Part shown: piece after piece, positions 25,023 through 33,606 of the stretch
Position numbering within the stretch: the stretch's first letter is position 1
Layout of the letters: each line of letters opens with the position of its first letter
DNA from: DATFVJ01 sp035517695
GTDB taxonomy: Bacteria; Actinomycetota; Actinomycetes; Streptosporangiales; Streptosporangiaceae
Reading direction: 5' to 3'
NCBI GenBank assembly: GCA_035517695.1
Contig: DATIYI010000146.1
Location: forward strand, 1 to 64,000
Length of the DNA stretch: 64,000 bases
Notes under the pieces: generated by a model
Database searches by the model: none
Seen by the model: the letters and a program-made list of their open reading frames with translations, nothing else
Told to the model about the DNA's origin: nothing
Translations under genes and position numbers: made by a program

Positions 25023-25062
25023 GGGCCACGGCGCCGGATATCCGGCGCCGTGGCCCGTTTTT
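25023..25062 (+). terminator. Rho-independent terminator, 34-nt perfect palindrome
   Basis: The 34 nt from 25023 to 25056 are a perfect palindrome centred on GGATATCC (left arm GGGCCACGGCGCCGGAT). They are followed by GTTTTTCTC. The T-run is on the plus-strand side, so it ends transcription of the DUF1269 gene. It sits between convergent genes and 12 nt before the end of the SHOCT gene. It could also be extruded as a cruciform. Confidence 0.88.
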
Positions 25063-25073
25063 CTCATGGCGGT

Positions 25074-25388
25074 TCAGGTGCCAAGCAAGTTCGCCTTCGC
25101 CGCGGTGAACTCCTCATCGCTCAGCACGCCCTGCCCGTGCAACGCCACGAGCTGGTTCAGCTGGTCGAGCATGGATGGCTCGCCAGCTGCGGGTGCCGCG
25201 GCAGGTGCCGCTGGAGCAGCAGGTGGCGCAGCCTGCCGCTGCTGTTGCTGTTCTAGATCGCTGATGCGCTGGTCCTGCTCGTCCTGGTATTCGGCCTGCT
25301 GCGCGGACTTGTTGGCCACATGCTTACCCGCGACATACGCGCCGCCACCAATCACCGCGGCACGCATGAGCGGACGTCGTCGGAACAT
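25074..25388 (-). CDS. SHOCT-domain small protein
   Basis: A 104-residue protein. The N-terminus RRRPLMRAAVIGGGAYVAGK is basic and weakly hydrophobic. A glutamine-rich coiled-coil segment follows (about residues 30-52, ending EQQQQRQ), then an Ala/Pro linker, and a C-terminal SHOCT motif (LDQLNQLVALHGQGVLSDEE ending with AKANLLG). SHOCT (short C-terminal) modules mediate oligomerisation in many bacterial membrane proteins. It is upstream on the same strand of nothing, and lies downstream of the CMD gene with a 30-nt gap, so both may form a unit. Confidence 0.83.
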   Translation of the reverse strand: MFRRRPLMRAAVIGGGAYVAGKHVANKSAQQAEYQDEQDQRISDLEQQQQRQAAPPAAPAAPAAAPAAGEPSMLDQLNQLVALHGQGVLSDEEFTAAKANLLGT

Positions 25389-25418
25389 CCTCTTCTCCCC
25401 TCAGTCTTGCCTGGCCGG

Positions 25419-25778
25419 TCAGATATCGCCTTCCGGCAGGGACAGCCCGAGGGCGAGCATGATCTCGGGTACCGCAGCTATCACTCGGGGCCCGCCAACC
25501 TGCAGCGCGACAGCGCGCAGCACGCCCAGGATCTCGCCGGGCGTCGCGCCAGAGTCCAGGGCATTCGGCACCTGCCACAGGTACGAGGCAGGCGGCGCGT
25601 CGACCGCCACGAGTGCGGCGATCTTCACCAGCGAGAAGGTGCGCGCGTCGAGCCCGCTCCGTTCCTGCGCCATCTCGCGGAGTTCCAGGGCGTCCTCGAG
25701 CACGCTCGGGTCACCCATGGCGAGGCTGGCCAGCGCGTCCTGCGTGGCCTGGTCAACATCGGCAGTATCGGCGGTCAT
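25419..25778 (-). CDS. Carboxymuconolactone decarboxylase (AhpD-like) family protein
   Basis: A 119-residue helical protein. The sequence LDARTFSLVKIAALVAVDAP followed by GATPGEILGVLRAVALQVGG and PEIMLALG fits the CMD fold. The CxxC pair used by AhpD peroxidase partners is absent, so a redox role is unlikely and its activity is unknown. ATG 25778 begins MTADTADVDQATQDALAS. It lies 30 nt upstream of the SHOCT gene on the same strand. Confidence 0.8.
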   Translation of the reverse strand: MTADTADVDQATQDALASLAMGDPSVLEDALELREMAQERSGLDARTFSLVKIAALVAVDAPPASYLWQVPNALDSGATPGEILGVLRAVALQVGGPRVIAAVPEIMLALGLSLPEGDI

Positions 25779-26089
25779 GATCAGCTTCCTCTCGATCGCG
25801 CAAGGTAAAGTGCGCCCTCGGGCCTATGGGTTCTTCCCTCCGACACTCGCCTGATTGTCGGCCGGACGCGCCACCCGCAGGGGATGGTCGTATTCTGCTT
25901 GCACAGCGGCGATGGCCGGATCACCCCCGGTGGGTGACCTAGGACGGGCGCCCCGCCGCCAAAGTGAGCAGACCGGCGCTGCGCTGCGGACTCTTGGAGC
26001 AGCGAACGGAGGGGACGGGGCTATGAGGCAGGCCTCGGTTCCCCGGCGCGCAGCCGGGTGGGCCGCGGGTACGACGGCGGTGAGCGGGC
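25779..26089. other. Intergenic region, no gene seen
   Basis: About 310 nt between divergent genes (CMD family and ion channel). It should hold promoters for both. TCACCCCCGGTGGGTGA near 25922-25938 is an imperfect inverted repeat. No supported reading frame was found. Confidence 0.4.
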
Positions 26090-27151
26090 GTGGCAGCGCA
26101 GACCGCTGAGCGCGCGGTTCACGTGCGTCCCTGGTTGGCAAAGCGCGGTGACCGTTACGGGCTGCTCCTGCTCCTGCTGGTCTTCAACTACGTAATATCG
26201 GCGTTTGCCACCATCAAGATCATCAGCGCGCTGGAGAGCCTGCTGTTCATTGTGACGCTGCTGCTCGCGTTGCGTACGTCCAAGGTGCGTCGGCGGACCA
26301 TGCACGTGATCATGGGCATCACGATCGTCGGCTCGGCGACCGCGCTCGGGCTCGCGCTCGGGCAAGCCACGAACGTCGGCGTCGGCCTAGCGAACGTATG
26401 GAGCGCGCTCATCCTGCTCCTCACCGTGGGCGTGATCTTGCGACGTGTGCTGACGATGCCCACCGTGTCACTGCAGAGCATTTTCGGTGCGGTCAGCGCC
26501 TACATGATTATCGGGTTTATGTTCGCATCGATCTACTCCGCGCTGTTCCACCTGGAATCGCAGCATTTCTTCGCGACGGGATCGCCGGCCGACACCAAGA
26601 CCTTCCAGTACTTTAGTTTCACCACGCTCACGACCCTCGGCTATGGCGACTTCACCGCCGGGACCAACGGCGGCCGGGCGATAGCCGTCCTTGAGGCACT
26701 GGGCGGCCAGATATTCCTTGCCACGCTGGTCGCCCGGCTGGTCGCCTCCTACCGGACGCCGCGCCATGACCTAGCGGCGACCCAGCCCGCTAACGTTGGC
26801 GACGGCTATGCGGCGGCCGAGCAAGCCAGCACGGTCCAGCACCCTGCCAGTGCCAACCAGCCTGCCGACGGCATCCAGCCCGCCAATACGACCCACCCCG
26901 CGAGCACGGCCCACCCTGCTAGCACGGCCCACCCCGCGAGCACGACCCACCCTGCTAGCACGACCCACCCCGCGAGCACGGCCCACCCCGCGAGCACGAC
27001 CCACCCCGCGAGCACGACCCACGCCGCCGGCACCGGCGACCTCCCTGGCACCCCCGACCGGGCTCGAAAAAGCAGCCCGCGCCGCGGCAACCGGGTGCGG
27101 CCCAGGGCGGCACGGCCACCGGTCAAATGGCGACGCGCTCGCCGGCGATGA
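26090..27151 (+). CDS. Potassium-channel-like membrane protein with repetitive C-terminal tail
   Basis: A 353-residue protein. Several hydrophobic helices occupy residues about 22-145, then a pore unit with helix, filter TTLTTLGYGDFTAG (about 175-190) and final helix ALGGQIFLATLVARLVASY. TLGYGD is the K+ selectivity filter signature. The last 140 residues are cytoplasmic and low complexity: seven HPAST(A/T) hexapeptides followed by a basic end. No RCK/TrkA domain is present, so gating is not nucleotide-controlled in the usual way. The GTG start at 26090 is the best in-frame choice but its ribosome site is weak. Confidence 0.83.
   Translation: MAAQTAERAVHVRPWLAKRGDRYGLLLLLLVFNYVISAFATIKIISALESLLFIVTLLLALRTSKVRRRTMHVIMGITIVGSATALGLALGQATNVGVGLANVWSALILLLTVGVILRRVLTMPTVSLQSIFGAVSAYMIIGFMFASIYSALFHLESQHFFATGSPADTKTFQYFSFTTLTTLGYGDFTAGTNGGRAIAVLEALGGQIFLATLVARLVASYRTPRHDLAATQPANVGDGYAAAEQASTVQHPASANQPADGIQPANTTHPASTAHPASTAHPASTTHPASTTHPASTAHPASTTHPASTTHAAGTGDLPGTPDRARKSSPRRGNRVRPRAARPPVKWRRARRR
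26893..27018 (+). repeat. 18-bp tandem repeat coding for HPASTA/T units
   Basis: Seven in-frame copies of an 18-bp unit (CACCCCGCGAGCACGGCC and variants) encode HPASTA or HPASTT in the tail of the channel protein. The copies differ by synonymous C/T changes in the proline, alanine and threonine codons, so they have diverged slightly after duplication. Confidence 0.85.
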
Positions 27152-27188
27152 CCTGCCGACCTCGTGGTGCTCACACCGGTAGCCGTCG

Positions 27189-27286
27189 ACCCATAGATAC
27201 CAAGACCCATAGATGCCAAGGCCCATAGATGACGTGGACCCCCCGATAGATGACGTGGACCCCCCGATAGATGACGTCGGCCCCAT
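27189..27286 (+). repeat. 16/21-bp intergenic tandem repeats
   Basis: Between the channel gene and the PTH2 gene lie two short units CCCATAGAT(A/G)CCAAG followed by three copies of a 21-bp unit (GATAGATGACGTGGACCCCCC at 27245-27265, with flanking variants at about 27226-27244 and 27266-27286). All share the core ATAGATG. No function is known. Confidence 0.75.
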
Positions 27287-27362
27287 GGATTCTGAACCCA
27301 ACGGGGATAGCGAGCAGGCGGGCTGAGATGCCGACGGCCAATCCGGCTGGGATTCTGAACAC

Positions 27363-28067
27363 GTGAGCAGCGGCGAAACCGCATCGGCGCCGTCCACGGT
27401 GATCCTCGATCGCCGCTCGATGCCCCAATTTGTGCTTCCGCTCGTAGTGCGGGTCGAGCGCGCCTCGCCGCCGGAGCGCACCGACGCGCTCGAGGCTGCG
27501 GCGCGGGCAGTGCTCACGCTGCTGAGCGACCCCCGTGCGACCGACGGCGAATGGGCCGAGCCGGTCCGCGCGTGGGAGGCCGGCCGGATCAGGAAGGTCG
27601 TGCGCCGGGCCCGGGGCGCGGGCTGGCGACGTGTGCTCGCGCTTGCGGGCATGACGGTCACGCAGGGCAGCGCCGACGTGCGGGTCCATCCGCCCGTTCC
27701 GGTAGAAGATTGGCCACCCGATCTCGCCCGGCTACAGGTGGCAGGCACCGATCTCGCGGATACGATGCCGCCACCCGAACCTGATCGCGCCAAGCCTGTG
27801 CTCTGGCTGAATCCCGGGCTGGAAATGACCGCAGGCAAGGCGATGGCCCAGGTCGGGCACGGCGCGCAGCTCGCGTGGTGGCGACTGCCCGGCGCGGCAA
27901 GGTACCACCGGATGGCCGCCGGATTCGCACTCGCGGTCCGGACCGCGACGGCAGACCGGTGGGCGAAACTGGTCGAACGTGATCTGCCACTCGTCCGGGA
28001 TGGGGGGTTCACCGAGGTCTCTCCCGGCTCATGCACCGTCGTCGCCGACCTGCCCGGACTCCGCTGA
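27363..28067 (+). CDS. Peptidyl-tRNA hydrolase II (PTH2) domain protein
   Basis: A 234-residue protein. The first 130 residues include VLPLVVRVERASPPERTDAL and an amphipathic helical region without clear assignment. The C-terminal part has WLNPGLEMTAGKAMAQVGHG followed by AQLAWW, which matches the PTH2 fold signature (KMxxGKxxAQxxHA). PTH2 enzymes release tRNA from stalled peptidyl-tRNA; actinobacteria carry such long variants in addition to the bacterial Pth. GTG 27363 follows the tandem repeat region. The gene is followed by three 19-bp CTGACCTGCCCGCACCCCG repeats at about 28065-28110. Confidence 0.78.
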   Translation: MSSGETASAPSTVILDRRSMPQFVLPLVVRVERASPPERTDALEAAARAVLTLLSDPRATDGEWAEPVRAWEAGRIRKVVRRARGAGWRRVLALAGMTVTQGSADVRVHPPVPVEDWPPDLARLQVAGTDLADTMPPPEPDRAKPVLWLNPGLEMTAGKAMAQVGHGAQLAWWRLPGAARYHRMAAGFALAVRTATADRWAKLVERDLPLVRDGGFTEVSPGSCTVVADLPGLR

Positions 28068-28228
28068 CCTGCCCGCACCCCGCTGACCTGCCCGCACCCC
28101 GCTGACCTGGCGCACATCGGCGCCGCAGTTCATGATCATGCTGCCTTACCCGCGCATTTTTGGCGGTCTACGTACCACGATCAAGAACAACCCGCTGTGC
28201 CGGACATCCACGGCCGACGGTGGCTGGC

Positions 28229-28984
28229 TCAGTGCATGACCCAGCCACCGTCGACGCAGAGCATCTGCCCGGTGATGAAGGATGTCTCTGGCGAGCTGAA
28301 AAAGAGCACCGCATTCGCCACGTCTTGTGGCACACCGCGTCTCTTGACCGCCTGCTGGTCAAGCACGAAGGCGTTGTAGCCCTGCGGATCTGGATGGATC
28401 TCCTCCGCGGCAGTCGGAAACGCGCCAGGCGCGACGGCGTTGACAGTGACGCCGTCCTGGCCGCATTCACGCGCCAGCGCGCGGGTGAGCCCGACCAGTG
28501 CGCCTTTCGACGTGACGTACGGTGCCAGCCGCGCGAGCCCGCCGAAGAAGGTGATGCTGGAGATGTTCACGATCCGGCCGGATCCAGCGGCGCGCATAGC
28601 GGGCAGCACAGCCTGGCCGCAGCAGAACGCCGCGTCGACATTAGTCCGCTGCACGAGTTGCCACTCCTCGATCGTGTATTCCCCGACTGCCTTGCTGGGA
28701 TAGATGGCCGCGTTGTTCACGAGGACGTCGACGCCTGCATGCGCGGCCCCGATCGCCCTGATCGCCGCTTTGGTCCCGGCGAGATCGGTGAGATCGCACG
28801 GGGCGAAAAGGGCGCCACCGGCGAGGCCGGACCCGTTGATCTCGGCCGCGACCTCGGCACCACGGCTGCCCGGAAGGTCCACGATCGCGACGTTGCCGCC
28901 TTCGGCCGCGAACGCGGCGGCCATGACCGAGCCGAGGCCGCCGGCCCCACCGGTAACGATGATCGACTTGCCTGCGAAACGCAT
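28229..28984 (-). CDS. Short-chain dehydrogenase/reductase
   Basis: A 251-residue NAD(P)-dependent oxidoreductase. TGGAGGLG at residues 11-18 binds the cofactor, NNA is at 90-92, and the catalytic Ser is near 142-143 with Tyr156 and Lys160 (YVTSK). The C-terminus GQMLCVDGGWVMH is the usual SDR end. Asp36 (IVDLPG) suggests NAD preference. ATG 28984 with GAGGAGG upstream is preferred over the longer open frame. It is divergent from the secreted hydrolase gene. The substrate is unknown. Confidence 0.9.
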   Translation of the reverse strand: MRFAGKSIIVTGGAGGLGSVMAAAFAAEGGNVAIVDLPGSRGAEVAAEINGSGLAGGALFAPCDLTDLAGTKAAIRAIGAAHAGVDVLVNNAAIYPSKAVGEYTIEEWQLVQRTNVDAAFCCGQAVLPAMRAAGSGRIVNISSITFFGGLARLAPYVTSKGALVGLTRALARECGQDGVTVNAVAPGAFPTAAEEIHPDPQGYNAFVLDQQAVKRRGVPQDVANAVLFFSSPETSFITGQMLCVDGGWVMH

Positions 28985-29181
28985 CCGCGCCGCCTCCTCA
29001 AAGCCGCGGTGGGCCCGCGCCCTTACCACTGGCTAGCCTGCCCCGCCGCAGCGGGCGCGCAGCAGCCGGATGGCGGGACGTGCCACGGACAGCATGGAGG
29101 TCGAGTGCAGACCGGTTTCTTGGTGACTGTCCTGGTTGCACCTGGAAAGCTAGAGTTCAGCCTGAATCGTCCCGGCCTGCG

Positions 29182-30639
29182 ATGACCCTTCGCTGGAGCG
29201 TGATCGTGTTCTGGAGCCGTAGGTTTTCGAGATTGTCGTTCGTCGTCGCGCTACTGGCTGCCTGTCTCGGGCCGATCGGTTTAGGGCCTGCGCTGGCGTC
29301 AGCACCGGCGCAGGCGGCAGGCGCGACACGGACGCTGACGGGCACGCTTGCGGATGGGGCGACCTACAAGATCGAGGTCCCGGCCAACTGGAATGGCACG
29401 CTGTTCCTTTACAGCCACGGGTACGTCGCCCTGGGGTCGCCCAACCCGGCGCAGGACGTCGGCGACGCTGTCACGGGTGGCTGGCTGCTCGGCCACGGCT
29501 ACGCACTCGCCGGCTCGTCGTACGCGACGACCGGTTGGGCCATCCAGCAGGCCCTGCCTGATCAGATTGGCACGCTTGGCGTGTTTAAGAAGCTGGTGGG
29601 CCACCCGTCCACGACGATCGCCTGGGGCCACTCACTCGGCGGAATCATCACCGCAGGCCTCATCCAGCGCTATCCAGACACCTTCGACGCGGGGCTGCCG
29701 ATGTGCGGCGTGCTTTCCGGCGGCGTGGCGACCTGGAACACCACACTGGACTCGGCGTTCGCCTTCAAGACCCTGCTCGCTCCCTCGGTTGTACTTAACG
29801 GTATCACCGACCCGTCCGGCAACCTGAATGTCGCGGAAGCCGCCGCGGCGGCCGCGCAGAAGACACCTCAGGGCCAGGCGCGGCTCGCCCTCTCGGCCGC
29901 GCTCGCAGATACGCCGGGCTGGTTCACGCCGCTGTCGCCGGAACCTGCGAGCACGGATTTCGCCGGCCAGGAGGCCAACCAGTACCTCTGGGACTCCCAG
30001 GTCGACTTCCCCTTCGCTTTCGAACTGCGGGCCGACCTCGAGGCACGCGCGGGCGGTAACCCGTCGTGGAACACCGGCGTCAACTACGTCAGCGACCTGG
30101 CAAGATCAGCCGACGCGACCGAGGTGCGCGCGCTCTACCATGCGGCGGGACTCAACCTGGGGGCGGACCTGAAGACGCTGGACAACGCGACACGCATCAA
30201 GGCGGACCCGGCCGCGGTCCGCTACCTGGCGGACAACATAACCTTCGACGGCCAGCTCAATGTCCCCGTGCTCGCGATGCATACCACCGGCGACGGGCTC
30301 GTCGTGCCGGAAAACGAGCAGGCCTACGGCATCGTCGTGGATAAGGCAGGCGACGCACGACTGCTCCGGCAGGTCTTCGTCCACCGGGCCGGTCACTGCG
30401 CGTTCACGCCCGCGGAGACGATCACCGCCGCACAGGACCTGCTGCACCGCCTGCGCACCGGACAGTGGGGACGGGACGCGACCGACCCGGCCGCCCTGAA
30501 CACCGCCGCCGCGGCGCTCGGCGCTACTTATAACGTGTTCGCTTCCGGCAGCCAGTTGGTCCCCGCCCCGGCCGCGTTCCTGCGCTACGATCCCGCGCCA
30601 TACCTACGACCCTTCGACGCCCGCCCCGGACACCGCTGA
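29182..30639 (+). CDS. Secreted alpha/beta hydrolase
   Basis: A protein of about 485 residues with an N-terminal signal peptide (basic start, then LSFVVALLAACLGPIGLGPA, and ASAPAQAAG as cleavage region near residue 45). The mature part is an alpha/beta hydrolase: the nucleophile elbow GHSLGG near residue 155, the acid probably Asp in TTGDGLVVPE, and the catalytic His in HRAGHCAF near 402. An insertion of about 130 residues lies between nucleophile and acid. It may be an esterase, lipase or peptidase acting on an external substrate. ATG 29182 is preferred because the signal peptide begins there; the frame is open to 29080. Confidence 0.82.
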   Translation: MTLRWSVIVFWSRRFSRLSFVVALLAACLGPIGLGPALASAPAQAAGATRTLTGTLADGATYKIEVPANWNGTLFLYSHGYVALGSPNPAQDVGDAVTGGWLLGHGYALAGSSYATTGWAIQQALPDQIGTLGVFKKLVGHPSTTIAWGHSLGGIITAGLIQRYPDTFDAGLPMCGVLSGGVATWNTTLDSAFAFKTLLAPSVVLNGITDPSGNLNVAEAAAAAAQKTPQGQARLALSAALADTPGWFTPLSPEPASTDFAGQEANQYLWDSQVDFPFAFELRADLEARAGGNPSWNTGVNYVSDLARSADATEVRALYHAAGLNLGADLKTLDNATRIKADPAAVRYLADNITFDGQLNVPVLAMHTTGDGLVVPENEQAYGIVVDKAGDARLLRQVFVHRAGHCAFTPAETITAAQDLLHRLRTGQWGRDATDPAALNTAAAALGATYNVFASGSQLVPAPAAFLRYDPAPYLRPFDARPGHR

Positions 30640-30664
30640 GGGACGCTGATGCCAGGATCACCCC

Positions 30665-30975
30665 CGGCCCCCGCAGCCCCCCGTCAGGCGCCACCTTCAG
30701 TGGGCGCTACCGCGGCGGAGCCATTAGGGCTCCGCTAGCCCGGGGGGCCGGCCCCCGAACCCCCCGTCAGGCGCCACCTTCAGGGGGCTATCCGGGGCGC
30801 GGCCGTTCATGGCGCTGCCAGCCCGGAGGCGACTCCCCGAACCCCCCGTCAGGCGCCACCTTCAGGGGGCGCTATCCGGGGCGCGGCCGCTTATGGCGCT
30901 GCCAGCCCGGGGGGCCGACCCCCCGCAGCCCCCCGTCAGGCGCCACCTTCGGTGGGCGCTATCCCGGCAGAGGCC
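30665..30975 (+). repeat. Four-copy intergenic tandem repeat of about 85 bp
   Basis: The core GTCAGGCGCCACCTTC occurs at 30683, 30766, 30848 and 30935, that is at intervals of 83, 82 and 87 nt. Each core is followed by (A/G)G(G/T)GGGCGCTA-like sequence and preceded by a C-rich AACCCCCC or CAGCCCCCC, with a GCCCGGGGGGCC hairpin-prone block between units. The array fills the space between the hydrolase stop and the CoA-transferase gene. The 60-codon frame inside it is an accident of the repeat. Confidence 0.88.
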
Positions 30976-31028
30976 GCGCGCGTTAGCTTGAACGGTATGC
31001 AATGGAGCATCGACAGAGGTGAGAGGAC

Positions 31029-32543
31029 ATGGCCGGACAGGACAGAATCAGGTCCCCCCGATTGCGGCGCAAGATCATGGCCGCGGAGGACGCCGCCGCG
31101 CTGATCCCGGCGGGGGCGAACGTGGGGATGAGCGGTTTCACCGGCGCCGGCCATCCAAAGGCCATCCCGGCGGCTCTCGCGAAAAGGATCGAGACCGCGA
31201 ACGCCGCCGGGCGGGGATTCCGCGTCGGCGTCTGGACGGGTGCCGCGACGGCACCGGACCTGGACGGCACCCTTGCCAAGGTTAAGGGCATCGACCTGCT
31301 GCTGCCCTACCAGGATGATTCGGTCACCCGGCAGCGGATCAACGCGGGCCAGATGGACTACGTCGACCTGCACCTGTCGCACGTGGCGCAGATGGTCCAG
31401 GAGGGCTTCTTCGGCCGGCTCGACTTCGCAGTGATCGAGGCGGCCGGGGTGACGGCCGACGGCAACCTGATCCCTTCCACCTCGGTCGGCAACAACAAGA
31501 CGTGGATCGAGCAGGCCGACCAGATTATCGTTGAGGTCAACGCTCACCAGAGCGATGATCTCGACGGCTTTCACGACATCTACTACGGAATGTCAATGCC
31601 GCCGCACCGCCAGCCCATCCCGATCACCGCACCCGGCGACCGGATCGGCGTGCCACACCTGATCTGCCCGGCCGACAGGGTCGTCGCGGTCGTCGAGACC
31701 GATGCCCCGGATTACTACACCCCCTTCACACAGCCCGACGCGGTCTCTGAGACGATCGCCGGCCACGTGATCGACTTTTTCAGCAACGAGGTGGCACATG
31801 GCCGCCTGCCCCGCGACCTGCTCCCGCTGCAGTCTGGCGTCGGCAATGTGGCCAACGCGGTCTTGCACGGGCTCGACAGCGGCCCGTTCGAGCGGCTCAC
31901 CGCCTACACCGAGGTCATCCAGGACGGCATGCTGGAGATGCTCGAGTCGGGGAAGCTGCTTGTCGTCTCGGGCACCGCCTTCACGCTGTGCAAGGAGGTC
32001 GGCGATCGCTTCTACAGCCAGCTGCCGCGCTACCGGCAGAAGATAGTGCTGCGGCCGCAGGCGGTCACCAATCATCCCGAGGTCATCCGCCGTCTTGGCG
32101 TCCTGTCGATGAACGCGATGCTGGAGGCGGATATCTACGGCAACGTCAACTCGTCCCACGTCATGGGCACCATGATGCAGAACGGCATCGGCGGGTCCGG
32201 CGACTTCACCAGGAACGCCTACATCTCCATGTTCGTCAGCCCCTCGCAGGCCAAGGGCGGCGCCATCTCGTGCATCGTGCCGATGGCATCCCACGTGGAT
32301 CACACCGAGCACGACGTCCATGTGATCGTCACCGAGGAGGGTGTCGCCGACCTCCGCGGCCTCGCCCCCCGGCGGCGCGCCAGGAAAATCATCGACAACT
32401 GCGCGCACCCGGATTTCAGGCCGGCCCTTGACGACTACTTCGACCGGGCATTCGCAGGCTCCCGCGGTAAGCACACGCCCCACCTGCTCGCCGAGGCCCT
32501 TTCCTGGCATGACCGGTTCGAGCAGGAAGGAACGATGCACTAG
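31029..32543 (+). CDS. Acetyl-CoA hydrolase/transferase family, succinate:acetate CoA-transferase type
   Basis: A 504-residue cytosolic enzyme. The N-terminal domain has AALIPAGANVGMSGFTGAGH near residues 23-42; VIEAAGVTADGNLIPSTSVG near 136-155 and YTEVIQDGMLEML near 295-307 follow. In characterised succinyl-CoA:acetate CoA-transferases the Glu of the latter motif carries the CoA thioester. GNVNSSHVMGTMMQNGIGGSG near 375 is the oxyanion/CoA region. Such enzymes bypass succinyl-CoA synthetase or recycle acetate. AGGTGAGAGGAC precedes ATG 31029. The gene is isolated between a repeat array and an ABC transporter. Confidence 0.93.
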   Translation: MAGQDRIRSPRLRRKIMAAEDAAALIPAGANVGMSGFTGAGHPKAIPAALAKRIETANAAGRGFRVGVWTGAATAPDLDGTLAKVKGIDLLLPYQDDSVTRQRINAGQMDYVDLHLSHVAQMVQEGFFGRLDFAVIEAAGVTADGNLIPSTSVGNNKTWIEQADQIIVEVNAHQSDDLDGFHDIYYGMSMPPHRQPIPITAPGDRIGVPHLICPADRVVAVVETDAPDYYTPFTQPDAVSETIAGHVIDFFSNEVAHGRLPRDLLPLQSGVGNVANAVLHGLDSGPFERLTAYTEVIQDGMLEMLESGKLLVVSGTAFTLCKEVGDRFYSQLPRYRQKIVLRPQAVTNHPEVIRRLGVLSMNAMLEADIYGNVNSSHVMGTMMQNGIGGSGDFTRNAYISMFVSPSQAKGGAISCIVPMASHVDHTEHDVHVIVTEEGVADLRGLAPRRRARKIIDNCAHPDFRPALDDYFDRAFAGSRGKHTPHLLAEALSWHDRFEQEGTMH

Positions 32544-32631
32544 GACAAGCCCGGCTCATGACATGTGTGATGGGCAGGTTGTGCTCGCTGGCGTAGCGGC
32601 TTTGTTACGTATGGGTGTCACCATGTAGGCC

Positions 32632-33606
32632 ATGACAACGTCGAACGCAACCGCCGGACAGCGATCACGGCTGGACAGGAGAAGCGGCCAGCCGCCCGCG
32701 ATCGACCTCAAGAGCGTGCACAAATCCTTCGGAACCGTCCATGCCGTCAAGGGCGTCGACCTCGGCATCGCCGCGGGCGAGATTGTCGCGTTTCTCGGCC
32801 CGAACGGAGCCGGCAAGACGTCGACCATCGACATGATCCTCGGTCTTTCCCGGCCGACGCGCGGCGAGGTGTCGGTGTTCGGGATGCAGCCGCGCCACGC
32901 CATCGCCCGTGGCCTGGTCGCCGCCGTCATGCAGACCGGAGGGTTACTTAAGGACTTCACGGTCGGGGAGACCGCCAGGTACGTCGCGAGCCTGTTCTCG
33001 CACAGCAGGCCGGTGGGAGAGGTCTTGCACCGCGCGGGCATCAGCGGCATCGCGGACCGCAAGGTCGGCAAGTGCTCGGGCGGCGAGCAGCAGCGCCTGC
33101 GCTTCGCCATGGCTCTGCTGTCCGATCCCGAACTGCTCGTCCTCGACGAGCCCACCACCGGCATGGACGTCGAGGGACGGCGCGGCTTCTGGGGAGCGAT
33201 CCGGCAGGACGCCGAACTCGGGCGCACCGTACTCTTCGCGACGCATTACCTCGAGGAGGCCGACGCCTACGCCGACCGGATCGTCCTGATCCGTGAGGGA
33301 GAGATCGTCGCCGACGGCACCTCATCGGAAATCAAGGCGCTCGCGGCCGGCCGCACGGTGCGCGCGTCGCTTCCCGGCGCCGACGAAGCGGCCCTGCGCC
33401 GCCTGCCAGGAGCCGACAGCGTCGAGCTGCGCGGCGACACCGTACTGATCCACTCCAGGGACAGCGACGCGGTGGCCAGGTACCTGCTCACCAACACCGC
33501 GGCCAAGGACCTCGAGATCAACACCCGCGGTCTCGAGGACGCCTTCATCGCCCTGACCAGTGACGACGCCAACAGCAACGGCAATAATGTAGGAGCATCA
33601 CGATGA
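32632..33606 (+). CDS. ABC transporter ATP-binding protein (DrrA-like)
   Basis: A 324-residue ATPase of a two-gene export system. Walker A GPNGAGKT is at residues 56-63, the Q-loop is near MQTGGLL at 100, the signature CSGGE at 148-152, Walker B LLVLDEP at 168-174 and the H-loop in ATHYLEEAD near 203. The C-terminal 100 residues form the extra domain typical of DrrA-type drug exporters. It is followed by the permease gene with an ATGA overlap, so the two are co-translated. Substrates of this family include antibiotics and lipids; none is indicated here. Confidence 0.93.
   Translation: MTTSNATAGQRSRLDRRSGQPPAIDLKSVHKSFGTVHAVKGVDLGIAAGEIVAFLGPNGAGKTSTIDMILGLSRPTRGEVSVFGMQPRHAIARGLVAAVMQTGGLLKDFTVGETARYVASLFSHSRPVGEVLHRAGISGIADRKVGKCSGGEQQRLRFAMALLSDPELLVLDEPTTGMDVEGRRGFWGAIRQDAELGRTVLFATHYLEEADAYADRIVLIREGEIVADGTSSEIKALAAGRTVRASLPGADEAALRRLPGADSVELRGDTVLIHSRDSDAVARYLLTNTAAKDLEINTRGLEDAFIALTSDDANSNGNNVGASR

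Noticed and set aside
30809..30991. 60-codon frame within the 85-bp repeats
   Set aside because: Its internal repetition merely reflects the DNA repeat; no ribosome site.
32544..32631. Promoter between the CoA-transferase and ABC genes
   Set aside because: TTGTTACG and nearby AT words are suggestive, but no hexamer pair with proper spacing could be defended.
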